Assembly (NCBI GenBank): GCA_963971225.1 | Contig: OZ020270.1 | Span: 71,874,432-71,938,431, forward strand | Length of the DNA: 64,000 bases | Reading direction: 5' to 3' | Source: Melieria omissa | Taxonomy: Eukaryota; Arthropoda; Insecta; Diptera; Ulidiidae | Shown: one piece after another, positions 47,901-59,056 of the stretch | Layout of the letters: every line of letters begins with the position of its first letter | Position numbering within the stretch: the first letter of the stretch is position 1 | Made by a program: the position numbers and the translations under genes | The notes under the pieces: generated by a model | What the model saw: the letters and a program-made list of their open reading frames with translations, nothing else | Database searches by the model: none | Told to the model about the DNA's origin: nothing

Positions 47901-48573
47901 GGGCCAATTTTTCAGTGCGAGTTTAACTCAGTTTCTAGTTTAAACTTAGTTTAAACGCAAAATCGAATTTTTCAGTCAAACTTGACTGAAGTTTAAACTC
48001 AGTTTAAACGCCCAACCTTGCACGGTTAAAATAAGTTTAAACTGTCAACAGCTTCTGACAGTTCATTTATTTTTGGTTTTGGTCAGCTCTTGCCTGTCGT
48101 GAGCGAAATTCTTTTTTTGCACTATTTTAGATTCTTATACTTTGTACGCAACGTTTTCGCGCACCGGAACTTATCAACAAATTTTGAATCGAAATCGTCC
48201 TCAATTTCTTTCTATTTGGTTTGTTTTTCCTCGGTACTCACGCGGTCCTTCTTGCACTCGAGCACTTGTATATTTTTTTTCAAAAGTGCAAGAAGACATT
48301 CGATTTCCCGAGACGAAAAATGTTGAATTTTTTAATTACATAAATACATTATTTGAGCGCAAAGAATTTATTTACGAATGACAATCAAAACAAAGGAAAA
48401 TTATTAGCTAGATAAAAATGTTGCCAGTATTGCCATACTCAAATGACAAATATTTGCTCCAGTTAAACTAGCACTGAAAAACTACTTTGTCATTTAAACT
48501 TAGTTCAAATTTAAACCAAGTTCAAACAAACTCCGTTTGAACTGGGTTTAAACTCGTACTGAAAAAGTGGCCC
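47901..48573. mobile_element. PIF/Harbinger-like MITE, unit 4
   Basis: Tandem copy with TTA flanks. Confidence 0.75.
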
Positions 48574-49956
48574 TTAGGGTAGCTGGCTTTAGCTTAACTG
48601 CAGATGACTTCAAATCACTTCACATGACTTCAAATGACTTCAATTGACTTCATTTTGATATTGCAATCAAATGATTGCAATCAAATAACTAGCAAAAAAT
48701 TAATGTAAAAATGAATAATTATTCATAAATTTTTAGTCTGAATAATGACTTCATTTTTTTATAATTATTCATTGAATACAAAAAATGAATGCACTTTTTT
48801 GCCAAAAAATCAACTGACTAATTATTCGCAAATGATTGCATTCTTTAACAGCTCTGGCGGAGAGCAAGCACGAGCCACCACCAACATGCAAGCGGCACAC
48901 CGCTTTGTTGCCCAACAAGAACAACCACAGTGTGTGGTGCGTCACTGTTTCATACACCGCTCTCACAGCTTCTCAGTTTACGCTCTCGCGCTCTGTGCGT
49001 TCTCGTCCCCTTTACTGCTTCCCCCCGCATCAACAAACGGGTCCTACCGCTGGAACCCGCAAAGAAAATTTTCTTTACACCAGATGCGCATTCTGTATAT
49101 TGTTTGTTATGAGCCCCTATTAATGCGAAGTTGTATCTTTGTGCCGCTTTTGCACACACACACACTAATTATTTTTTTGCACAGATTTTTTTTGGTTTTC
49201 TTAGTTGGAGTTTTACTTTTCATATGACATCAAAATCATTAAATTCTGAGACTATAAATTTTTTGAATTTTGTGTACTATGGAACGAATCGCTGTGCATT
49301 GGAGCGAAGCGCTCCCTTTGTGCTCCCGTTAAAGCGCTCGTACCTAAGGAGCAATAAGCGCTGCTTTTGATTTTTCCCTTTTTTATTTAAAAACAAAAAC
49401 TGTAAATTTTGGAATGATCAATTTCTTTTGTAAATTTGTATATATTTGACTTCTCTTTGCGATGCAATGTCAATCTGGGCCCCAAATGTGTGTACATACG
49501 CTGAAAAGCTTTTATATTTTGAATTTAAATATGTCGACAAAAACCAAACCTGTTTATTCTGCCTTCATTCGGTATTATCACTACTTACTTACTTTTTACC
49601 TTTAGCTTTGTGCTTTTTAATAAACAAGTAGAGCCCCATGGCTTTGCACGCAAGTTTGAAGTCAATGGGTTCAATAAATCAAGTTTCTTCATACAACATT
49701 TTAACCCATGTGTTGGCGCTTTAGACCCCTAATTTCAATAAATCCCGTCTAGGTGGAAGTTCGTTTTCGTATAAGTACCTTCAGTTAAAATTAGATGTTT
49801 GTAGCTTTAGCGATTTGGGCTGGGCAGTAATGAATCAGTCAGTCAATAGAGCTTGAGTTGTATGGGCGGTGCAACGCCTCTTATGTAATTCCAAACCTAT
49901 TCCTCCAGTTAAAGGGCGCTACCCAGTTTCATTGATGTGGACTTACAGTTCCAAAG

Positions 49957-50252
49957 TTACGCGAAAAATTTGAATCACAAGAAATGTGCCACGCCCCTTG
50001 CCCATAAAATTTTTTCCAGTAGAATAAAACATCTATGGGACGACTGTATTCACAATTTTAATGCTGTCCGAAAAATTTTAGTTGTATGGGCGGGGCCTTA
50101 CCCCCTCGTGCAGTACCCAGCCCATCCTCCTGTCGAAAGGTACGTCTAAATCGTAAGTCTCTGCAGAATGCAATTGATGTGTGACCTGTGGTTCCAAAGT
50201 TATTCAAAATATTTGAGTGGCTTGAAAAGTGCCATGCATCATGGCCGACGCA
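49957..50252 (+). repeat. Dispersed GGCGGTGCCACGCC-type repeat
   Basis: GTGCCACGCCCCTTGCCCAT, ACATCTATGGGACGAC and GTGTGACCTGTGGTTCCAAAG continue the module past the last tandem unit. This is probably the original right neighbour of the array. Confidence 0.65.
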
Positions 50253-50996
50253 TATGGGCATCTCCCAGTGGCACGGACGCGACATTCGCACGCTTTCAAT
50301 TACACAAAAAACAAGAAAGAAACAGAAAAAGTCAATATGTTTTTTTAGTGTTCTAACGCACTGAAATAGTGCTACATTTTAGAAATATATTGGAAAGATT
50401 TAGTACAAATTAGTACAAAATAATAAGCAATTATGCAATGAAACGGACGCGACAAAAAAAAGAAGTTTTTTTTAAGCTCTTATAGAAATATACAAAATTT
50501 AGCGATTTTTGGGAACTTTTTTTTATATATATACATGCAAACATGAAGGTCAAAGGATAACTTTTCTTCGTAGACTTATGATATATGAGAATTTTGTCTT
50601 AGCTTTTTTTAATTAGGTACAGCAAGAATACGGACGCGACATCACGGACGCGACAAATTTTTCCAATGGTATTCCCCTTATTAAATACAGTAATGGTTTT
50701 CATCATAACACTTCAACTTTGAATAAATATAACACATAACAAGTTAAATTCAAGCTACAGCAATCAAAATAAGGAAAAATTAAAGTTAAAAGTTCTTAGT
50801 GTGGTTTATTTAATTTTCCTGAGGAACTCTATTGGAATTAGATATTGTTTAATATCGCGCACACAGCTCTTACAATCATTAGCAATGCACCTTTCATTTA
50901 TCACATCGCAGCAAACTCGTTTTAGAAATAACTTAATAAATGAATTAAATTAAATTAATTAACTAGCTGAACATATTTGTACAGTATTTTTCATTA

Positions 50997-51500
50997 ACCC
51001 TTTCCGGAAATTTGTATGATATATCGTATAATTTTTTTTAAAGATTTGTTTTTGACAGCTAACGTATTTTTTATGAAACGGCTTTTTAATTCTTATTAAG
51101 TACCATTCTGTTTGAAAATATAAATCACAATAGCCGTGGCTATACATTGTGAGTGCGTTTTGTAAGCAGCTCTTTGCAAGAATTTGGCGATGCGATGCTT
51201 CTACGGAGGAATTTTTAAATATGTAATACTTTTTAGTAGTAAAAAGACAAACAATTCCAAAGTTTGAATCTGAGTTGATTTATAAAACTTATTAAATTTA
51301 AAATTTTTTGCTTCTAAATATTTTTCCCGAGCATTTAAAAAATTGTACGATATATCGTACAAATGAACACAAGGGTTGCAAAGCTTTGTACGATTTATCG
51401 GCAGGCAAAGGTTGCAAGTGATGTTTGCATTTGTTTTTAAGTTATGGATTTGGTAACAGAATTTTTCTGTTTGCTTGAATACCACACCCATCACTAAATC
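50997..51500 (-). pseudogene. piggyBac-family transposase 3' end and terminus
   Basis: TTAACCCTTTCCGG at 50993-51006 looks like a piggyBac end at its TTAA target. The minus-strand frame (51494-51201) contains CNLCLPINRTKLCNPCVHLY, a Cys pattern like the C-terminal zinc-binding motif of piggyBac transposases. The upstream catalytic part is not recognisable and no matching second end was found before 51711. Its GATATATCG motifs are described in the findings. Confidence 0.5.
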
Positions 51501-51773
51501 GTATGACTAATAAAATTCGACTGATCGACTATTTCTATTCAGAAATAACAATTACTTAACGATTTTGTGTTTCACTGGGCAGACACAGATTATGTAAGGT
51601 TAGACATGAGTACTTGCCACTCCCACTACGATAATAAGAATCGGCTGTATTCGGTATCTTTCTACAAAGCTATATGGTGTTTAGTTGATTCTGTTTTTTA
51701 TTGAGGGGAAAAGGGCTTTGCAACAGCAATAACGGTTTTATAAGGCCTGATAAATGTTATTCAATTGTTTATA

Positions 51774-52230
51774 CAGTGCAAGCTCGATTTTCGCGACTAA
51801 TTAAAAACCAGACCTGTCGCGAAAACCGAATTTTCGCGATAATAGAACCCAAATTTTTACTGAAAAATGTTATGTAATTTTTAAAATTAGAATTGTTTTT
51901 ATTGATATATTTACAATTTAAACATTTTTAATGAAATTGGAGATTTTGAGTTGTTTTTTTGGCAAATTATTTTTTAAAATAACAACTGAATCACGTAGTT
52001 CATATAGTGCTGTTGTCGGCTTAAAAATCCAAAAAGGTTAATATACGAAAATACGGAGATTTCCCATTTTTGGTTATAGACATTGTAATACAATTAAAAA
52101 AAAAAGATGAAAGTCGCGAAAATAGAACCCGTTTTTCGTAAACTGTCGCGATTATAGCACCAAGCACCAAGCCGTCGCGATAACCGGGCCGTCGCGATAA
52201 TGGGTAGTCGCGAATACCGAGCTTGCACTG
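51774..52230. mobile_element. pogo/Tc1-mariner-type MITE, 457 bp
   Basis: Inverted ends CAGTGCAAGCTCG...TTCGCGAC, bordered by TA (51772-51773, 52231-52232). TCGCGA motifs repeat inside both ends. The related copy at 59060-59110 has an empty TA site here, which confirms the insertion. Confidence 0.85.
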
Positions 52231-53139
52231 TATATATAATTTATATAGTTTTCGATCAAAATGAAATCACGTTTTGATTTTTGTTGTTATAATTTATGTT
52301 TTCTTATCAAATAAACCAATGAATTGTTCATAAAACTTAAAAAAAAAGAAAAAAAGTTTCATGCATTTTTACTCCTTTGCGGACCATTGTACAATATAAC
52401 ATACAAATTTGATTGAGCTGTAATTCCCAACCTAAATGATTTTTTTTATATTTTCTTGTATTTTATTGGTAAAATGTTCAATGAGAGTCAATATTTTGAA
52501 AAAAAAATTGTATCTCAAGAAATGCGGAAATTTACCGGAAATCGAAAAACAATCGAATCGATTCAGAGCTTCCGGTTACGGACGCGACAAATTTTAAATA
52601 CTCATAACATTGTTTTCCGATTTTGCCAGGAACGAATTATTATATTTTCCTAACGGGAACAATGCACCTATTTAAAAACTGACAGCTACTTGCATTTGAA
52701 AAGTTTGTCCACTAATGGCAACAACTAATAAGGTTTTTTGGGCACGGACGCGACAATAGGATACAGGAAGAAGCAAACTGAAAAAACTTCCGTTCTTCGA
52801 ACTCCACTTTCTCTCGCTTTCTCTAATACATAAGATGTTAATGTTAGATGTTGATAATGTTGTTAGTAGAAAACTTTTGCATTACAAGAAAAATATAATA
52901 TTACTTGAATAAGATAAAAACGCTAAGACAAAATGTGCATATAATTCGTCAAAAGGCTCAGAAAAAAGTTTTTTCTTTTACAGTAGTATATTTCGGTCAA
53001 AAATTAAAAAAAATAAAAAATTCTTTTACATTTATAAAATATAGATATTTAAGCTGTATTATTGGATAATAAAAAGTTTTTCTGAGCAATTTGAATTTTT
53101 TACTCGTGGTGGACCTTTTTTGGGAGATGCCCATATTTG

Positions 53140-53480
53140 ACCGTGAACTCTGAACATTTTCAGACGATAACTTTGGAATCATAAGTCACACATCAATTAA
53201 ATTCACTACGAACTTACTAGTTAGTGTGTCGTTCGACAAAGAGAATGGGGCGAGTATTGGACGAGGGGGCGCACAGTGTTGGGAAACCTTAGTAGCGAGG
53301 GACAAAAATAGTACGTACGACAGTAAAATGTTGTACATATCATTTTGTTATAAAGAGAAGTTAATTAGTTCAATCGACCCACGGACACGCCCACCTTCCA
53401 TAGAAACCAAATACTATGTTGACAGTATCTCGGAAACTATAAAAGATATATTTATGAAAACATCTATCTACAAATAAATC
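53140..53480 (-). repeat. Dispersed repeat, minus orientation
   Basis: Mirrors the phrases at 31210-31330 (ATAAGTCACACATCAATTAA; CGTTCGACAAAGAG). The 83-residue frame at 53226 lies within it and is not considered coding. Confidence 0.55.
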
Positions 53481-53792
53481 TACAAATACGCTTGTCATAA
53501 AAAAGGAAATATTGAAAAAACTACAAATATCTGTGCATACTTATGTGCATCTAAGTAATTTCAAACCCAAATAAAAATAAAAACACCTCTTATTAAACTC
53601 AGTACAGCATATATTTCCATTAAAAATTACAGATTGTTAATTTGTACTGATAGGGTAATCGGTTTTCGATCATGAATTTTTGAACCCTCTACTATTTTTG
53701 ACAAAATTTAAAAACTCCTTTTTTCAACTTCCTCATTATTATATATTGCAGTATCTCAAAGTTTCGGTTTTCATGTTTAACTTTAATTTTCC
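53481..53792. other. No feature recognised
   Basis: AT-rich, only chance frames. Confidence 0.4.
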
Positions 53793-53806
53793 TATTAAGT
53801 GCTATA

Positions 53807-54148
53807 GGCAGCCGCCGTGGCTCAGTTGGTTAGTGCGTTGGACCGCGAGTCGAAGGCAGCAACCTCAGGTTCAAATACTGCCTGTAATAACACCTAAAAA
53901 AAATAACGGGAAAAGTCGTTTTCTCTTTCGGTGGCTGTGGCTGTCATCTCAGCTGGAAATGGCAAACCACTGAGAGTAAAAATTGCTTATGAAAAAGCTC
54001 CCAACCTGCCGTTCGGAACCGGCATAAAACTGTAGGTCCCTTCGACCCGCGTACAAATTCACACGCACAACACGGGTGGTTGCGGGAAGCTAGGCCTTAG
54101 TCTCGCGTAAGCGGGTTGTCGTGCCAGTCAATTATTATTAAAAATTAT
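53807..54148 (+). mobile_element. Complete tRNA-derived SINE (second family) with 14-bp duplication
   Basis: Head GCAGCCGCCGTGGCTCAGTT with A box and GGTTCAAATAC as B box. It ends GTGCCAGTCA plus ATT repeats. TATTAAGTGCTATA flanks it at 53793-53806 and 54149-54162. It serves as the reference for the split copy at 5035/31660. Confidence 0.88.
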
Positions 54149-54162
54149 TATTAAGTGCTATA

Positions 54163-54834
54163 ATTGGTTCGCTTATTTTCGAAAGTTGCCTTGATTCAAT
54201 GGTGAGTGGCTTATATTACCAAAGCCTTTCATCGAATCTACCTTTTTTTGTAATTTTCTAAATCAAGTGGTGTTTGCATATTATTACAAAAAATTTATAG
54301 CTTAAGCGAAGCCAACCATGCTGCAAAAAGGTCCCTATTTTTGACTGCATACGGCACGGAAAATGCTAAACTTCTTAAAAACGTACAAGTTTGTGCAGCT
54401 AAAGTCCATGGTTTCCATTAATACATACTTTCAGCTATATCACACTGTAAAATCTCAAAGTAGTAAGAAGTCGTTTTTTTATAAGTTTATCTAAAGTTTG
54501 ATGACACTGCACTTTTATTCCTACGAATTTACGTTTTTTCAAGTAACGGTACAAGGAATATGGAAAGCAAAACAAAAGAGGGAAAGAGTTCCAAAAATAG
54601 TATATTTATAGAGTATATTTACTTAACATAAGGTTCCATGGGAAATTTTTCGACAAAAGTCCTCGAACTTACATTCAACAAATTGCAATAATTTCTACCC
54701 AAGTCACCAACCTCGCAAGTTTGGTGGCCTGGCATGGGTGTATAAATTGATAGTTTTAAAATTCGTTTTCACATTTTAGTAAATTGAAGTATTTACTTCA
54801 ATACTAAAAACTCATTTTTCTACTGATGATTGAC
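54163..54834. other. No feature recognised
   Basis: AT-rich sequence without inverted ends or coding signal that I can support. Confidence 0.4.
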
Positions 54835-55200
54835 TGATTGATTTTTGTCCGTACTCGTGACACTGTGGGGCGTGGCACCACCCATACAAGCCAAATCTTT
54901 ACAATGGAATATCTTCGAAATTTTAAGCTATACAACACTGAAATTTAGTACCCCGTCGTCCCATAGATGTGTCATTCTACTGATAAGAATTTATGGGCGC
55001 TGAGCAAGGGGCGTGGCACATTTTTTGTGACCCAAATATTCCACTGAACTATAAGTCACACAGCAATGCAACTTAGTACGAACCCACCATTTTTTCTTTC
55101 GACAGACAACAGTGTGGGGGTATTGAAAAAGGGGGCGTGGCACCGACCATATAATTTATGTCTGGTTCAAGCGCAGTCCATTTCTTTACTGAAACTTAGC
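54835..55200 (-). repeat. Dispersed repeat, minus orientation
   Basis: GGGGCGTGGCACCACCCATA, CGTCCCATAGATGTGTCAT and ACTATAAGTCACACAGCAAT are reverse-strand versions of the module at 3831-4330. Confidence 0.7.
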
Positions 55201-55489
55201 AGCAACATTGCTTATTTGTGGGCCTCAATTGCGTTAATTAGTAGATCCTCCTCTTCCTTTAGTTGGTTTTCTTGGTCAATTTTCATCGCCATAGATTCGC
55301 CTTCCCGCGTATTTTGTTATATAAGAAACAACAAATGTTGTACGAAACAAAATTCGCCGGGTCAGCTAGTTGTGTATAAAGATTAATGTATGTTTGTTGA
55401 TCCCACGACACTAAAACTCAAAAACTGGACAGCCGATTAGCTGAATTTTTCACGGAATGTTTGTCTTGACTAAGTCTCGGTAAACCACA
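55201..55489. other. No gene recognised
   Basis: Contains TTCGCCGGGTCAGCTAGT near 55350, a phrase that looks repeat-derived; no further assignment. Confidence 0.3.
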
Positions 55490-55800
55490 TAGTGCGAATA
55501 CAACCCGATAGGTAGGCGTGGCATATTGAATTTAAATTTGCAGCATTAAAATTTGGTGCTGGGCCACCGTTCAGATGTGCCGTTTCAGTGGTAAAACTTT
55601 GTGAGCATTGGACAAGGGGCATGGTAGCAACTGAAATGTTTTGAATAACTTTGGAACTACAAAGCACACAACAAGGAGACACAAAGTTATGATTTATATG
55701 TACCCTTCAACAGGGGGAATGAAGTGGGTATCGGACCAGGGGCCTCGCACTGCCCATACAACCTAAGTTTTTAATGTGTTTAAAGTTTAAAGCCGTGGAA
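55490..55800 (-). repeat. Dispersed repeat, minus orientation
   Basis: Contains AAGGGGCATGG, AACTTTGGAACTACAAAGCA and GGCCTCGCACTGCCCATACA, a diverged module of the same family. Confidence 0.6.
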
Positions 55801-56324
55801 CCCTTCTAGTAGGTTTACATACTTACGCAAAATACGGAAAAAACAACATGGAAAATAAAAAACATGCAAAAAATATGCAAAAATATGCAGTGTGTTCGAT
55901 AAAAATGGTTTCTGTCTTGGTCCCGTTCAAATCCGAAGCTCCAAAAGACTATGCACGTCCAAATAATTCCGATCCCTACTGATGACACTCAAATATATTT
56001 CCCTTGCCCTGTCGGAGTCTCTGAGGACTTGATTTATAGGTTGAATGAAGACTTAAATTGACTTTCTCGTTGGGCTAGTTTGAACAAATTATGTATGAAT
56101 GCATTAAAATTCAAAGCGAAAGTAATATCAATTTCACAGTTTGATTTGGATAGGTTGCCTCCAGTGATGCTTTATGAAAATAAAATATTATTTCATGACT
56201 GTATCGAAAATTATAAATATACCAAAACATGCTTCATACTAGTGTATAACAGAGGTTAGAACATATTTTTTTTTATAAATGACATTTCATATTGTATTTT
56301 TTTTGTAAATAGCAAACAAAAAAA
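55801..56324. other. No feature recognised
   Basis: AT-rich sequence with a few CAAAAAATATGC repeats near 55860-55890. Confidence 0.4.
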
Positions 56325-57145
56325 TTATTTAGTGAGAGGCTTACCCACATCTTTAATCATTTTGTGGAGGTCCTTCATTAAATTCTGGACACAGCCAAAA
56401 CCAAATTTTTTGGCAACACTATTCCAATCTTTTTTAAATTTTTGAACGGAGTTAGCCGGTTTAGGTATTTTTTTAAGGTCCCTCTTCATCAACGCCCAGA
56501 ATTCTTCGATGGGGCGTATCTCTGGACAATTTGGAGGATTCATCTTTTTCTTAACAAAATTTATGTTCTTCTCCTCATACCACGTTCGTATCGACATAGC
56601 ATAATGGCAAGAAGCTAAGTCGGCTCAAAACAGAGTCTTGCCAGTATGTTTTTTCACCAACGGCAGCAATCTCTTCTTGAGGCACTCATTTAGGTACATT
56701 TCAGCGTTCAGGCGCTTGTCCATGAAGAATGGAGTCGACATTTTTCCACACTTGCATATTGCATGCCAAACAAGAATCGTTTTGCCAAATTTTTCGCAAA
56801 AAATTGATTTGTCAGCTTTTGAAATTTCACTGCCTTTTGGAACTGTGTAGAATTGGGGTCCTGGCAGCGGTTTGTAGTCCAATTTCACGTATGTTTCGTC
56901 GTCCATTATGATGCAATCAAATTTTTGCTTACAAATATAGTCGTACAATTTTCGAGATCTGGTTTCCCCATATGTGCCTTTCTTTTTTAATAATTAGGCA
57001 CATATCTTAGTATCTAGCGATGGTTGGGACGCACCCTTTTTACGACCTCGTCCTGGTAAATCCGCAAGTGTGCAATGTGTAGTATACCGGTGAATGGTGT
57101 TTTGCACAGTAAACAGGCTATCATTTGCCTGACGAAGTTTTGTAT
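56325..57145 (-). pseudogene. Tc1/mariner-superfamily transposase, 5'-degraded with one nonsense codon
   Basis: On the minus strand, 56948-56625 contains CIIMDDETYVKLDYKPLPGP (first catalytic Asp) and FGKTILVWHAICKCGKMSTP. After a stop codon at 56624 (TGA where Trp is likely) the frame continues ADLASCHYA (second Asp) and MNPPNCPEIRPIEEFWALMK (final Glu). A piece of the N-terminal binding domain (ADLPGRGRKKGA) lies upstream near 57050. Inverted ends were not identified. The cysteine- and proline-rich NPPNCPEIRPIE block marks a lineage distinct from the mariners elsewhere in the window. Confidence 0.85.
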
Positions 57146-57282
57146 ACTACAATAAATTTTTCACGAAAATAACAATTTGAACCTCTACAATCTAAAAACC
57201 GATATTGCTAAGCAACCAGCATTACATAGCCCACTTTATATGATTTTTAAAGTGTATTTATAATTTTCGATATAGTTCTTAA

Positions 57283-57565
57283 TGTAGTGACGAATAGGTA
57301 TGGGCCGTACCTATTATTTATTGCGTACAATTGTGTAAAATTGTCATAAAAAGGTAGTGGGTTTTAAGAATAGAGATGGTTAAAGCGCCACACGGAGTAA
57401 TTAAGCAAATAATTAAGTGTACAGACAGTAAAGTGTAAAATTTGCGAAATAAAGTGATTGTTGGTTTTTTATTGACTGCGTTTGAGAAACTAAGTGTGCT
57501 TTGCTTATTTCAAATTACGCAATCCAGAGATACGTACTAGCCCACTAGACATAGTATTCGTAACA
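57283..57565 (+). repeat. Possible LTR
   Basis: Runs TGTAGTGACGAATAG to TATTCGTAACA, with imperfect inverted ends and an AATAAA at 57447. A gag-like fragment lies downstream at 58767. No second LTR, no clear primer site and no target duplication were seen. Confidence 0.3.
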
Positions 57566-57632
57566 ATATAAACAAAAGACACAGCGGAGTGAATACATAT
57601 AGTGAAAGGACGAAGGCACAGCGGAGCAAATA

Positions 57633-58448
57633 CAGGGTGGTCCATTTAGCATTTGGAATTTGAACTAGCTTTATTTCGAGAATTGCAGTCCAAATGTCAT
57701 TCAATTTGTGTTTGAAATTTAGTTAAAAGTTTGACATTTGGAGAGTCTTCAACCCAAACTGTAAGAAATAAAAAAAAAATTCAAAAAAAGATTGGCCTTC
57801 AACTCAGTTTTTGGATTAATTTGTGAAGCCAGCTCGTGAAACTGGATCGTTCATCGACCATACGATCCATTCCCGTTCTCGTACAGTGCGCACAGCAGAA
57901 AACATTGCTTTTGTAGCCGAAAATGTGCGTGAACATCCATCAACGTCAACTCGCCATCGCTCTCAGGAATTAAACATTTCCCGCACTTCTTTGATGACAA
58001 TTTTTCGTAATATATCGGTATGAAGGCTCATTGTCAGGCACGTAACAATCGAACTATTGGGCACCGTTTTCGAAAATCGAATAATCAGCCGAAATTTTGA
58101 AGTCAGTTGGCCGCCTCGGAGCTGGGATTTAAGTCCGTTGGACTTTTTTGTGGGGAGCCGTAAAGGACAAGTTTTACGCTAACCATCCAGAGACGATTGA
58201 AGCTTTGAAACATGAAATCGAAGTTGCCATTCAGAAAATTCTACCCGGAACAATCGAAATAGTACTTGAAAATTGGGTTGACCGAATGGAGTATTGTAAG
58301 GCTAGTAGTGGCAGTCATATGAGCGTTATCGTTTTTCCTTCTTAAATAACAAAGTCCAAGCTTTGTAATAAAACAGGAATTTTCAAAAAATATTCATTCG
58401 TTTTTTTTATAACCGATTTCAATTCCAAATCTTAAATAGTCCATCCTG
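57633..58448 (+). mobile_element. Internally deleted mariner-family element (third type)
   Basis: 816 bp between TA dinucleotides at 57631 and 58449. The ends CAGGGTGGTCCATTTAGCAT and the mirror of CAGGATGGACTATTTAAGAT are inverted with mismatches. Contains N- and C-terminal transposase pieces only. Confidence 0.8.
57823..58345 (+). pseudogene. mariner-family transposase fragments
   Basis: 57823-58020 reads RTAENIAFVAENVREHPSTS and SQELNISRTSLMTI, a helix-turn-helix region. A deletion removes the catalytic centre; 58085-58345 resumes with a WPPRSWDLSPLDFF-like block and then WGAVKDKFYANHPETIEALK. Coding sequence for the first two catalytic Asp is gone. Confidence 0.8.
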
Positions 58449-58766
58449 TATAACGAATACCATTAATAAAAGGAGCGTCATCGCTGGACCAGATAAATAA
58501 AAACATAAAACGGAACGTAATTTATGAGAGTGGTCTTCCAGAAGTATGAAAGGGCTTATTGCGCTGTAACATAAGTTAAAACACAAAACTAATTACGAAA
58601 AGAATAGAAGAATTAAATTTAAATAAAAACAAATAAATAAATAAGTATAAAATTAAAACAAATAATAGAAGAAAAAATTATTATACATTTAGAAATAAAC
58701 AAAAAGTATATTTTCCCTCTCGGCGCCGAAAAAACCCCGTGAATCTTTAGGAACCATTCGGTGAAT

Positions 58767-59056
58767 ATGGAAGATATTCAGAAGGCATTAACCGAACTAA
58801 CCGGCGGCTTAAACGCGCTGAAACGTTTTAGGAAGAACAGAGAGCAGGACCTTGAATATCCTCGAGTCTCGTATTGCTGCTCTGGAGGTGAGGCAACCAT
58901 TGACCGCCGACCAATTACCTGAAACCCCTGGCCTTCTCCCTTTATGTGGCCCTCGTAACAAAGATGATCTGAAACTTATAAGCCGGTTGCCGAACGCTGT
59001 GAAGGAATTACAACCCTTCGATGAGAAACCAGTACAGTATGTATCACGGATCCACA
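58767..59056 (+). pseudogene. gag-like N-terminal fragment of an LTR retrotransposon
   Basis: Starts MEDIQKALTELTGGLNALKR. After a frame change near 58845 it continues LNILESRIAALEVRQ and DDLKLISRLPNAVKELQPFD, then YVSRIHSF, resembling the start of Ty3/gypsy gag proteins. It is cut off where the copy of the CGGACGCGAC element begins. The family is inferred from general resemblance. Confidence 0.45.

Larger units (their letters stand above)
46659..48856. mobile_element. hAT element, unit 4
   Basis: Tandem copy, same 8-bp flanks. Confidence 0.88.
45363..49956. repeat. 4594-bp tandem unit, copy 4
   Basis: Exactly 4594 bp. Private A near 49873 (GTGCAACGCC). It ends at GTTCCAAAG before unique sequence; TTCCAAA is also present just left of copy 1, a possible microhomology at the array breakpoints. 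Confidence 0.97.
50253..53135. mobile_element. Unclassified element with CGGACGCGAC motifs, copy A
   Basis: The ends TATGGGCATCTCCCA (50253-50267) and its inverse (53121-53135) form 15-bp inverted repeats. Inside are six copies of CGGACGCGAC (50274, 50444, 50631, 50645, 52579, 52745), all in the same direction. No clear target duplication and no own transposase. It includes a piggyBac remnant and a pogo-like MITE. The right half is repeated at 59057-60002. Confidence 0.5.
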
